Positions 14,397 to 26,298 of a stretch of DNA of 64,000 bases are shown one piece after another (positions within the stretch are counted from its first letter, which is position 1; the number at the start of each line of letters is the position of its first letter). A model generated the notes under the pieces. The model saw nothing but the letters and a program-made list of their open reading frames with translations. It did not search any database and was not told where the DNA came from. Source of the DNA: Mesostigma viride (lineage: Eukaryota > Streptophyta > Mesostigmatophyceae > Mesostigmatales > Mesostigmataceae); the NCBI GenBank assembly GCA_009746045.1, contig RPFO01000090.1:320887-384886 (forward strand), given 5' to 3'. Position numbers and translations under genes: made by a program.

Positions 14397-17300
14397 CTAT
14401 CTATATACAGTCCGATCCATTTGAAAAGCTTCAGGTTGCAGGCAGTACAGGTAGTCATCTCTGCACCCGACCACGATGCTGCCATCGGGCGCAAACACAG
14501 GCGATGAGAACACGTCACCTGGCAAGCACATAAGTGGGGTGGAGGCCGAGATCCCCTCACCCTCAGTGCCCGCCCCCCCGCGACTAGCATCCTTGCCCTG
14601 CCCAGCAACAGCACTGCTGGCATCCTTGCTGTGCCCAGCAACAGCACCGCTGGCATCCTTGCCCTGCCCAGCAACAGCACTTCTAGCATCCGGCTTCCGC
14701 TGGGACACTCGTTCCAACGGCTCCCGCTGCGATGCCAGCTGGGCTGTGCCACTTCTGAGAAGCTTCTTGGCCTCTATGTGCAGCACTGGTGCACTGCTGT
14801 CCCCTCCTCCCGTGCGATGTCGCTTTGAGGCCCTGTTCAAGGCTGCGTTGCCACCATCTGCCGCGGCTGTCGCCATGAGAATGCGGTCGGGTACCAATCG
14901 AGCATTCCCGATACCTCGGAGTTGGTATGTGCTGGACCTGCTTGCAACGTCACGTATGTGCGTGCTGGCGGACCCACTTGTGCACCCCTCATCATGGGTG
15001 CTGCCCGGCTCGATAGAAATAGTCGCAGCAGGACCGTCCTGCCCGCAACAATGCGCATTACAAACACGGGGCGGACGCATATCACAACCAGCGACTGTTC
15101 GACGGTTGCGTGTGTCAGCAGCTGGTCTGTGCATGCCCGCGGGAACATCGTGCCCACTGTCGTGCGCTGCATCATCCCCCTCGCAGGCACCTACGTCCTC
15201 CCCGATGGCCTGTCCCCCGCTTAGTCCCTCCCCCTGCTCAAGTGCCATCAGGAAAACATGGCCCGCGCTACTACAAGCCGTAACCAGCAACGGACTGGCG
15301 GACAGTGGCAAGCACCCACTCGGCTGCCGCCCATAGGCGTCCCCATGGCTGTCACCACAAACGCTAGCTGCCTGCCCCTGCTGGCCCCGCTGGTGGTGAC
15401 TGGCTGACAACGGAAGGTCCTGCCAGGATGGATGATCACAGGAAGCATGGCCCCCCATGGCGGGGTCGTAAACGCTGCAGCAAGTGATGCCTGCCGGGCG
15501 GCGCGCCGCAGCTCCTGCGCTAGACCCAACCCCCTCATCCGCAGGTGCGTCCTCCAGGCAGTGACGGAACGTGATCCTGCCCGACGCCACGTCCACCCCT
15601 ACGACGCCCCCTGACTGGGTCGACACAAGCACTATTTCCACTAGCTCATCTGGACGGGGTTCCCTGGGATGCGATGAGTCCAGTTGATTCCTGGAACAAA
15701 AGCATCTCGGTGGATGATCGCCCTCTGAGGTCGCAGCCGCCGACAGTTCTCGCGGCCATGGCTCCAATTTTTCCGGTCCATCTTTGTGCCTGCTGCCGTC
15801 ACGGGCACCTTGACTGCCCAGGGTGCTGCGCCCGAGCCCCGATAGTGTCCAGGAAGGTCGGTCGCAGGGTAGATCCGTCGTGGCTACCTGTCCTGGCCGT
15901 GATGGCTGCTCGGAGAGCTGTGAACAATCCAAGCGCACGGCATTGCCCAAGCACACAGCTGAGCCCTCCCCAGGTACGTGCAGGTTGAGGGAGTACGGCT
16001 TGCCTTGAGAGACAGTAGGGTGGCCACTGGGACGGCATCGAGAGGAAAGACGCGCAGGCGATGGGGCCGGCGGCGAGAGGGATGATGAGGTAGGCCCTCT
16101 ATGAGCGGAACCCCACCCCGATGGAACAGGGTCTGCCTTGCGAAACGGTGGCCAAGGTGCCAGCGTAAGCAACGAGAGAGGCATGAACACAGGGCCGCCC
16201 GCCGCGACGGTGAAAAGTGTTGCACCGTCGGACGTCGACAGGGCGCTCACGAGACCGTTCACTGCCGCCACCAACACGAGGCCACGAGAGGGCGACACGA
16301 CGGGGCCTGAGAAAATGGGGAGCCCGCACCACTTGGCCACCCAGGCGGGAGTGACAACGATGGGCTGTGGATCGGCTTCTTTCATTGGCTCGGCGGTTGA
16401 TTGGTCCGCCCTAAAGGCACCATGGATGATATGCCCTGGAGGCTCCGCGGTCATGTCCAGGCGAGCAGTGCCTCGCTCATGGAGATCTTGATGGTTTGAC
16501 GTGTCGTTGAGAGCCCTTCCTTTGGGCTCCCCTTGCGCTGGGCCTTTTCTCCCCGCGAGCATCGCGGAACCTGCGGGCGAGCCTCGCCAAGTCGTCAGTG
16601 GCGCAGAGGCTGGTCCTGCACGTGTCGAAACCAAAGACGCTTGTCCTGCAGCAGGCTCATGATGACCAGCAACGGGGCAGGAGTCTGGTAGTAGCTCCTG
16701 GGAAGGGCCGGGGGGAGAAAAAGAAACGGCTGCAGCTTCTTTTCCGCTCCCCTCACCATCTGAAATCCTTTTATTTGTGCTCACTTTCTTGAGTACACTG
16801 CTCCTCCTGGTGCCCCCTTCAGGGTGCAGCTGTCCCCCTGCCATCAGCTCCGGTAGCGATGATGCAATATCCGTGCCACTCCCACGTCCTCTAACCACCA
16901 GAGAACAACCGCTTGCCAGCCCACGTCCCTCCCTGCCCATCCCCTCCCGCAGCCCTTCGCTGAACGGAGCCTTGCCTGCAGTGGATGTGAAAATTTCCCT
17001 GGCATCCACCGCTGACGTGGCGCCGTCCAGCGACGCCACGTACACACGCCACCTGGCGGCATCAAACGCCGGCTGTGCGAACACTGCCCCCCCACAGTCC
17101 AGCCGAGCCACGAGCTCATAAGAGTCCGGGTGGACCGCGTAGAGTGACCGGTCGTGGGACCCGCACCATACTAGCCCCAGCCAGGGATCTACGGCAGGGG
17201 AGCACTTGACCTCCCCTTTTGTCCAGAACACCCCGCAGATGTCGCCGGTGGCGAGAGACAGGAAGTAAACCCCGCCGTCGTAGCAGCCCACGACGACCTG

Positions 17301-20300
17301 GCACCCGTCACTTGTGAGAATCGCCGAGGATTCCACGCGACCCCCAAGTGTTTGCGACCACACGACACCGCCGCAGGCACCCTCCACGCAGAGGACGTTG
17401 TGGGCATGGGAGCCTATCACGGCGCGCCAGGTGGCGTCATCGTACGCGACGATCAGCGGGGAGGCGTCCACGCACTTGCCCAGCCGGGTCTTCCAACGGA
17501 CTCCCATCCGCCACTCCCTCGACAAATCAACAAGTGGGTGCCTTGCCATGCAGCTGTCAGGACCATCGACGGGCACATCGCCCCGTGCCCGCTTGGATGA
17601 CTGCACCTTGGCCGAAACTGACGAGCGGTCTCCAGTCTCACCCACTGTGGGCAGCCCCCTCGCAAAAGCGTCGTGCGACAAGTCTCCGTCTGCGAAAGCA
17701 CCAGCAGGGAGTGGACTGTTACTGCCGCCAGAATCATCCAAGCTCCTCGCACCCATGCCCGCCTGCCCTACCCGAGTGCCAGGCACCAGAGAATCGCCAG
17801 GTAGCAGCAGACGAGAGCTCACATGCGCCACATGCAAGCAGCGGTTACCGCGCATGAGGGCCGCCACAGGCTTCGGCTGCCTTAAGGACGCCGCCAACTC
17901 CCACGCCTGCCCTTTATCGACCCCACCACCCATGTGACTATGCCCCTTACCCACCACAACGCCACCGCCTCGCTCCTGCCCCCCATTGCTGACCCTTGCC
18001 CCCATACTTCTGCTGGATGCTGCCCCTGGCATCACGGCGCCATTCGCATCCGCAGTGCTCCGCCGACCCACAAGCACAGGGGTCGAGCCTTTGCCAGGGT
18101 CCATCGGTGAGTCCTGTCGCTGCCCTGGCTTTCCTTGTGGCAGGGACCGGCTCACACGCGATGGTGGCATTGTCTCATCGCCGGCCAGGCTACCCCCAAA
18201 CGATGAACCAAGTGCTGCACCCTCTCCCTGGACCGACATATCTCCTCCTTCCCCCCGGACATCCCACCCCTCTAGGCCCGGGGCCCCCGAGAGGGTGGCT
18301 GACGTGCCATAAAAAACAGGCGTTTCTGCGACCTGAGCCAAGGAGCTGTGGCCCTTCTCCCGCTCCTCCCACAGCCCCTCCCTTCCTTTATGGACTCGAC
18401 CAGAACAAGCAAATCCCCCCCCTTCAGGCCAGGGGTGGCCCAACCCCCCACGATGACCTGCATCTCCGGCACCAACCTTGGTAAACTCATGGCATGCACT
18501 AGGGGCGGCGACCTGCCCGAGCACCCTGGCCAGTGCCGTTGGTGACGGGTGCGAGCGCAGTAGATCCATGGGCACGCGCAGGCGACTGGCCAGCACCACA
18601 GCAGAGAGGGAGTTGCCCCCGCGGTGAAAGAAATCGTCGTCAGGTAGCAGGGGGGGCTGGAGCGGTCCCAGCAGCTGCTGAAAGACGGACAGGATGTGAG
18701 GCAGGATCATGAAGCCACCATCTCTACCCAGTTCTACTTCTACATGCGTTTGCCCTTGCCCTTGCCCTTGCCCTTGCCCTTGCCCTTGCCCTTGCCCTTG
18801 CCCTTGCCCTTGCCCTTGCCCTTGCCCTTGCCCTTGCCCTTGCCCTTGCCCTTGCCCTTGCCCTTGCCCTTGCCCTTGCCCTTGCCCTTGTCCTTGCCCT
18901 TGCCCTTGCCCTTGCCCTTGCCCTTGCCCTTGCCCTTGCCCTTGCCCTTGCCCTTGCCCTTGCCCTTGCCCTTGCCCTTGCCCTTGCCCTTGCCCTTGCC
19001 CTTGCCCTTGCCCTTGCCCTTGCCCTTGCCCTTGCCCTTGCCCTTGCCCTTGCCCTTGCCCTTGCCCTTGCCCTTGCCCTTGCCCTTGCCCTTGCTCTTT
19101 CCCAAACCCTTGCCAAAGCCCAGATCCCACTCCTTCTCCACCCCTTTGCCCAACAACTGTCCCTTTCCCAGGCCCCGCCCCTTTCCCAGGCCCCGCCCCG
19201 TGCCCTCCTCCGCCCCGTCGCCCTGGCCCATCCCCTTTCCCCCCCTCTCGGGCACCCACGCCAAGAGGTTCCTCACAGAAATCCCCCCTCCAAACTGCTT
19301 CTGCGCCCTTGTGTCCCACCCATGCCCGGTCTCCCAGTCCAACCCCTGCTGCTGGCTGCCCTGGTGAACCGGTGGCTGCACCGCCCATACTGCCATCCGC
19401 CACCGCCACCGCGCCAAGAGCATTGTCCCTCTTCTTCGCCGTGCCTGAGCGTTGCTCCAGTACATCCTCGCCATTCCCATGCCCTTGCCAATTCAGATGC
19501 CCCCGTTCATCCCCTTGTCTTTGCCCTTGTTGATGCCCTTGTGGATGCCCTTGTCTTTGCCCTTGTCTTTGCCCTTGTTGCTGCCCTTGTTGCTGCCCTT
19601 GTTGCTGCCCTTGTTGCTGCCCTTGTTGCTGCCCGTGTTGCTGCCCTAGTTGCTGCCCTTGTTTGCGCCCTTGTGGATGCCCTTGTTTCTGCCCTTGTGG
19701 ATGCCCTTGTTGGCTGGGAACGGGCTCTGTGCCCGATGCCATCGCCAGCAGGGCTGCACGATCCACCTTGCCACCTGGCAGGCGGGGTAGACGCAGGAGC
19801 ACCGTGACGGATGAAGGCACCGCGGCCGCAGGGAGGTGCTGCCGACACCACCCGCGGAGCTCTTCCTCTAGGACATCCTCCTGCCACCTGCGAGGACTTG
19901 ACGCCTCCACATCCTCGTGCAACGGCAAGACCTCGACGACCGCGCGGATATGGCCATGGGGCAGCACGGGCAGAAGCATCGAGGCTGGTTGATGGCTCTT
20001 GGGGAGAACGCATTCTTGATGGCCCGTAGCCATCCTACCATCAACCGGTGCATGACGACGTGTGGCAAGAACCGGTGCATGATAGCTTGTTGCGGAACGT
20101 GCTGGACCAGTCATGGCAAGGGGGGATGAAGGAGGATTAGCGTCTGCAGCCTCTTCAGCCGGCGTGCTTCCCGCCGGCACGTTCTTCTCCTCCTGACTAC
20201 CTGTGCCACCCCCCCTGCTCGAAGTGGTGTCCATCATGCTGTTTATTGCTCTGGTTATTCTCGTGTCCAGTGCGCCCTCAGTCATGGTGACGAATACTGC

Positions 20301-20500
20301 CGCAGCCGCGCGCACGTGCGGGTGCGACACCAGCACCGCCTCCACCTCCTCCAACTGCACACGCTCGCCCCGCACGCTGACCTGGCGGTCCCGCCGGCCC
20401 AGCAGCTGGAGCACCCAACCGCCAGTATAATGCTGCCCCCGCCACGCACGCCACGGCTCCTGCTGCTGCTCTTGCGGCTGAAGCGGCCCTGTTGCCTCCC

Positions 20501-20556
<56 letters not shown>

Positions 20557-23500
20557 GTTGGCGGCTGCGCCGGCGGCGGCAGCAGCAGCTGCCAACACGG
20601 AACACTGCAGGAGCCATTTGCCTGCGCATCAACGCCGCAGCCCTGGTCATATCCATCAACATGCGCGTCCCCGCTGCTGCCCTCAGCCCCCGTGCAAGGG
20701 GCATGTGGAACCATACCAACAGGTTCCTCCAAAACGCATATTCCCTCGCCCTGACAAGCCGGGGGAAGGCCACCACCCCAGTTACTGCACTCAGCAGACA
20801 GTAGCGATGGGCCGCCGGGATCCCGACCATCACCGGATGATGCCGGCGACATAACCGCATTGAACGATGGCGGCGTTGGACACGCATGGGATGATGGTGA
20901 CGGTGCCAGATCTCGAGACGCATGGGGCAAGGACATTGGCTCTGGAATCGCACGGGATGCGGATGGCACCGGCAGGGACGACACCCTGGGGCTGCGAATC
21001 CACCGACCCAAATCGCCGGTCCGAAAGGCAGCCACCCACTTGCCATCTCCCTCCCCGTCCCCTTGCAGGTATTCCAGCTCGTCCACCTCACCTTCCCAGC
21101 CATCCGCATCCTCACCGCTATCGGTTACATCACCGCCACCGTCGTCATCATGTTCATCGTGATCACCGTCCTCGTTGTCCTTACCGCCGCCACCATCAAC
21201 GAAATGGTCTGCTGCGACCGCTTCCGTCCTCGGCTTTCCTTCCGTCCCCCCCACCGCGCCTGCAACCCCTCGTCCCGCAGGCCCGTCCTCCCAGCACCTG
21301 CCCACGGGTGTCGTCGCACTCCCTGCAAGCATACCTGCCGCCAAACGGCACATCTTGGCAGCACGCCTCTTCTCATCACACCCACCATCCCTTGACAGCA
21401 CGCAAGGGGACTTCCGCTGTCCTGTGGCTGCTAACCGAAGCTGCTGGCGCACCCACTCCCATGGCAGCCGCAGGAACTGACCACCGTCACAAGGGTTGTC
21501 CTCTCCGTGCCAGGTGTGGGGGGTGTGGTGGCACATGAGGGGGTTGTGGATTCGCCCGTCCCCCTCATCCTCCCCATTCCCCCCCCCGTGTCCCCGCCTT
21601 GTGATGCAGCCCCCTGGCTGCCATGAAAGCGAACAGGCGTAGCGCCAGCCAGCAAAGGAGCTGCCGCCGAGGCAGCCAAGGTTCTCTTTGATGGTTCGCT
21701 GGACAGGTCGGACAGGTACCCTCTGGCCACCCCAAGCCCGCACACGACCACCTCCCCCACCGCCCCGTGGGTTACGGGTGCCAGTCTCTCGTCCAGCACC
21801 AGCACGCAAAACCCTGCGATGGGCGTGCCGACGGGGACTGTGTCGTGTCCAGGGGGGTGCCACGCACCGAATGCGCCGGATGTGTCCGATGATAAAATGC
21901 CCGGTAATAACGCGTCCGATGATAGCATGGGCGGTGACTGTGTCGAGTCTCTTAGTGTCCCCAGTGACATGTCGGGGGATGCGACCGATGCCACCGCCGG
22001 TGACCTGTCCATTACCATGTCTTTCATCCGTACCAGCGGTGATGTGTATCTTACCACGTCTGGCGGTGGGTCCTTTACCATGTCTTCCACCACGCGCGGT
22101 GGCATGTACTCTGACGCGTCGGGTGATGATGTGCCCATCAACGGCGGGTCCCGTACTGTAGCGGGATATAGCGATCCATTGGTGTCCGCGCCGCCCACGG
22201 CGGACCCATCCACATCGCTAGCGTCATAGGGAGTGCCACCCACACCCGCGACACCCACAACCTTAACATCGCCCATCCTGGACCCATCCCCATCGCTGAC
22301 ATCCGCCACGCCGGCACAGCTCTCGCTGGCCGCGCCAACCGCATCCACGTCACGCCCACCCGCCGGACCTAAGGGAGACAATGAATCAACACAGGGGGTC
22401 ACCTGCACGCAGCCTAGCCCTGCACGGCCACCCTGCACATGGCACATGGTGGCGGCGGCAGCGTTGTCGCTTATGCTGGTGGCGGCACGGTCTGTGGCGG
22501 TGGCAGTGTTGTCACTTATGCTGGTGGGGTCAACTCTGCAGGCATCGTTCACCAACGCTCGAGCCCTTTTCCCTGGCCGCCCCCCGTCCCTGATTCTGGC
22601 CCCTCTCCCCTGGGGCTCCATCACAGTCCCCACCCCTGTTTCTGCCGCACGTCCCGTTTCCGCTTCTGTGAAACGTCCCATTCCCGTTCCTGGCACAGGG
22701 TTTGTTTCTGGCTCTACCCTTGCCCTCTCCCCAGCAAAGGCATCTTCAAAGCGCAGCTCCATCGCGGTGCAGTCAGCCGCCACCTCCGTCGTGCCATACA
22801 CGTTCAGCACCAGTGCGGAGCGGTCCAGCAAACCGGTGGCCCACAGCCGGCGGCACAGGCGCCAGGTCAGCGGCTCGCCGCTGCTGATTAGCAGACGGAG
22901 AGGGAGGGGGCCGAGACATGAGGGGGCGGGGCATTTGGGGCGAGGGTGTTGGGGGCTGGAGCGCTGGACGCTGGGGCATTGGGGGTCGGGAATTCTGGGG
23001 AGGGTGCCACCTGTCATTGCAGGGAAGCCAGTGGCATGATCCATTGGCCGTGAGGCTAGGCTTTGACGAGGGGGCGATTTCCCTATCCCTAGGGCGGCAG
23101 CATAAGCATGGTCCGCCTGCCGTGCCTCGTGCACGCAGGCTAGCGCGTCCAATAGCGAGGGGACAGCTGTCATGCGGGTGACCTTGGCAGCGCGCACGAC
23201 ATCCAGGATAACGGCGGGGTTGGTGCGGGAGAGCGCGGACGCCAGCAGGACCGTGGGGACGGACGCAAGAAGTGGGGCGAACATCTCCGCCAGGTGGTCT
23301 ACAAAGCAGACCGGTGTTTTGAAAATAGACACATCATCACATTCATAGGGGTACGCCGCCGCCATCCACGCGCAGCGGTCCAGGAGGCCGCGCTCCGTGC
23401 CGCACACGCCCTTGGGCACGCCTGAGGAGCCGGATGTGTACAGGAGGTAGCAGAAGGGGCCGGGGTCGGTAGGGGCTGACTCAGCCCAATGAGACCAGCA

Positions 23501-24235
23501 GGCGCACACACCGGGGGCGGGCCGGGTGGGTCCCGCGCCACCCTGGGAAGTGTCCGGGCTGGCAGGCGGACGACAGGCTTCCCATGCCGGCGTGGTCGAT
23601 TCCAGGTCCTCGAGGCATAGGACAGTGGGAACAGCGGCTGTAAAGCTCGATGGCCGCGGGGGGTGATCGGGTCCGGCCGGCGATGTGCCATTAACGAGAT
23701 CGCCATCATCTCGGAGGCCATATAAGCAAGTCCCCAAAGCAGCGGGACCGCTTACAGTCGGTTCTGAGCGACCGCCTGCAGATTTGTCGGAAGCAGCCTG
23801 TGTTAGGGCATCGTAGAAACCACGTCGACAAACGAGCAGCTGCGGCGAAGCGTCGGCGAGCAGCGAGAGAATCCTCCTGGCGGGAAGTCGGGTGTCCAAG
23901 GGCAGAAACGCGCATCCGATGGCCAGACAGGCGAGCACAGCCGCCACATAATCCACCGAGATATCTAGGCCTGTTGCCACCAAAAGAGGGACTGCTCTTG
24001 GAGTACAGTTCGTCAGCTCTCCGACGTCGTCGGGCACAATACCCAGGGCGGCCGAGAACTCGCGGGCTAACTTGGCGGCATTGCACAAAACCTTATAAAT
24101 GGTGGTGGTGCATGTCGGTATAAGTGTGTTGCCAGAATCACCCTTGAATTCATGAATGAAGGCATTGCGGTGGCCAGCAGCGTCGGTGATGGCCCTTACT
24201 AGCGTCCGAGGCTTGCCACTCACATAAGGCATCAT
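14397..24235 (-). CDS. AASDH: AASDH/ACSF4-like adenylation-carrier-PQQ protein
   Basis: The gene encodes an adenylate-forming enzyme with a carrier domain and C-terminal beta-propeller, the exact order of animal AASDH (beta-alanine-activating enzyme, U26/ACSF4). Start ATG is at 24235, stop TAG at 14397-14399. Motifs in order: [14 protein letters not shown] (about residue 260), [13 protein letters not shown] (about 475), FRTGDLGRW (near 21010-21035), [29 protein letters not shown] with the catalytic lysine (near 19760), carrier motif [13 protein letters not shown] with the phosphopantetheine serine (18601-18635), and PQQ blades from 17530 ([33 protein letters not shown]) to [20 protein letters not shown] near the C terminus. 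The reading frame changes once between 21863 and 21431, by a short intron or an indel. The product would be near 3300 residues, three times the animal protein, because of low-complexity inserts. Confidence 0.85.
18749..19097 (-). repeat. coding hexanucleotide array, (Gly-Gln)n
   Basis: About 58 copies of CCCTTG (CAAGGG on the coding strand) encode an unbroken Gly-Gln repeat of about 115 residues between the A10 motif and the carrier domain of the AASDH-like protein. A single TCCTTG variant near 18889 breaks the uniformity. More irregular GQQQ-rich sequence follows at 19510-19700. The frame stays open through the array, so it is probably translated. Confidence 0.9.
20502..20557 (-). repeat. 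coding CAG run, polyglutamine
   Basis: About 18 CTG units on the plus strand read as CAG on the coding strand and give a run of glutamines between the two halves of the adenylation domain's C-terminal lobe (after FRTGDL and before GRRDRQ) in the AASDH-like protein. Confidence 0.9.
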
Positions 24236-24992
24236 ATCGCCGAACCATGCTTCGTGGCCCTCCTATGCATCACTTGTAGTCAACCACGCCCCGTCTATAA
24301 GCACGCGTATAAATCCCTGTTATTCGAATGTACATCTCTACGACTTTTTAGGGACGTCGCGTGTGTCGCGCGTGAGTATTTTCTTTCTTGCACGCAAATT
24401 TAATGACGTCCATATCCTTAAAATTGGTCCAAAGCACGTGCACGTACGCCGCTAGAAACCTACTTGCTGTCGCTCGCAAACGCGGGCGATCGGGGAATTG
24501 CCACGTGTCCACTAAGAATATTTTCGCGCAGTAAATTAACTGGAGACGGGACAGGAACACGAAGCCCATTCGGAGTTCGCATTTGTAGTGTCTTAATTTC
24601 TATTATTGTGTGCAGGCCAAGCATGCGGCATTCGTCCTTTCGTAATTAAACTATGCTGATCATGCAAGGATATATTTTGAAGCAGTGAACTTTAAAGCAT
24701 TCTAGGGACCACTTCACGGCATTCTTTTGTTGCAGTTCTGGAGAATTAAACATATTTGCTTGGGATCACGTTTGATCCATGGACCGAAACCCCTGAAAAT
24801 GCAAAGATAGCCCGGCGTGTGGAGGTAAGCTTTATTTGAACCCACCGGGCCTGTCGTATAACTTTCACATATCAGCCCAACAATACGATCCCTTGGGAGG
24901 AGTCTTGTGACGAGGCAGCGTCAATTTGCCGTGCAGCTCATAGCAACTACGTCAGAACTCATTTCAACAATTGTAGCGAGATTTGCCTGCAG
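24236..24992. promoter_or_regulatory. shared intergenic region of two divergent genes
   Basis: The 757 bp lie between the AASDH-like start (minus, 24235) and the SAM-LRR start (plus, 24993), so both promoters must lie here. I see no decisive core-promoter motif. Much of it is AT-richer than the flanking exons. Confidence 0.5.
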
Positions 24993-26067
24993 ATGGACGC
25001 ATGGCGGTGGTCCAAGGAGGATGTTCTCCGCTGGCTTGTCTCGCTGGGGCCGCAAGCGTCCGCCTATGCTCAGTTTTTCGATCGGCATGAGGTGAGCCCT
25101 GGCTGTTTCCCTAAAACATAAATTTTACCCAAAAAACGAAATGCTTTTCTCCTTTTCGAGTTGAATGGCAGGTGGGGGACAAGAACGACGTTGCTTTGAC
25201 TTCCTCCCTCACACTTAAGTATACGGTGCTAATTAACGAAAGTAGTGTCCATGGAGACCAGCTTACCAAATGGTGCAACTTTCCACTTCAAGGGCTAGCA
25301 AACATGCCGAAACGAAGTTGACCGAGTCCTTTGAATACCTCTCTTCAAAAGCAGCTTATCCGTTTGGAACATCAATCATGCCCTTAAGATGGGGTCTGCT
25401 GGAAGGACCGGTACGACTTACGCCCCACCACTGCCTCTTGCCTAAACCACCACGTGATTTTGGTACCGGCATGAAGACTTCACCACCACCGCATTGCTTC
25501 CATGTCCACGCATCCTCCCTGCGGGCTTGCCTCCCTAGGAAACCTTCGGAAACTAAGAATATAAAAAGCCATTCACGTGCCATTTTTCCCTGGCAGGTGG
25601 ACGGCGCCTGCCTGCTCGAGTGCTCCAATGAGGAGCTTCGTGATGAGCTGCAGGTCGCCCCTCTTGGCCACCGACGCCTACTCCGGTATGCAAGTCCCTC
25701 CGCATGATACTTTTTTTTCCTGCCCCAGGTCGCAACCGCCCCTGGTTGTTTATGCCGTCCTTTGTCGCCATTGCCACCAGGGACTCCACAAACGCATTAC
25801 CTCGCTGGTCGCACGAACCCGCCAGCTGACCTGCTGCCCCGACTCTAGTAGAGTCTAGACACCAGGGACAGTGACCACCCTCACCACCTGCTGACCACCC
25901 TCGCTCATCATCATCACCGTCACCATCTGCTGGACCTGCTTGTCACCCACGCACCCGTGTCACGCTCGCTTTTCACACGCCACAAGTCGCAGGCGCGCCA
26001 TCGACCTTCCCTTTGGCTCATACCAGCCATCCGGCTTGCTTGTTCTCTGCCCCAATACTTTGTGATT

Positions 26068-26109
<42 letters not shown>

Positions 26110-26120
26110 ACCACCACCAC

Positions 26121-26219
<99 letters not shown>

Positions 26220-26265
26220 CGCTGCCGCCGCCACCACCACCACCACCCCCGCCGCCGCCGCTCCG

Positions 26266-26298
<33 letters not shown>

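Noticed and set aside
14476-15336. 286-codon plus-strand frame opposite the AASDH-like gene
   Set aside because: It is the antisense shadow of a GC-rich coding region; only the minus strand shows family motifs.
18696-19533. Leu-Pro and Cys-Pro repeat frames on the plus strand
   Set aside because: Antisense of the Gly-Gln array of the AASDH-like gene.
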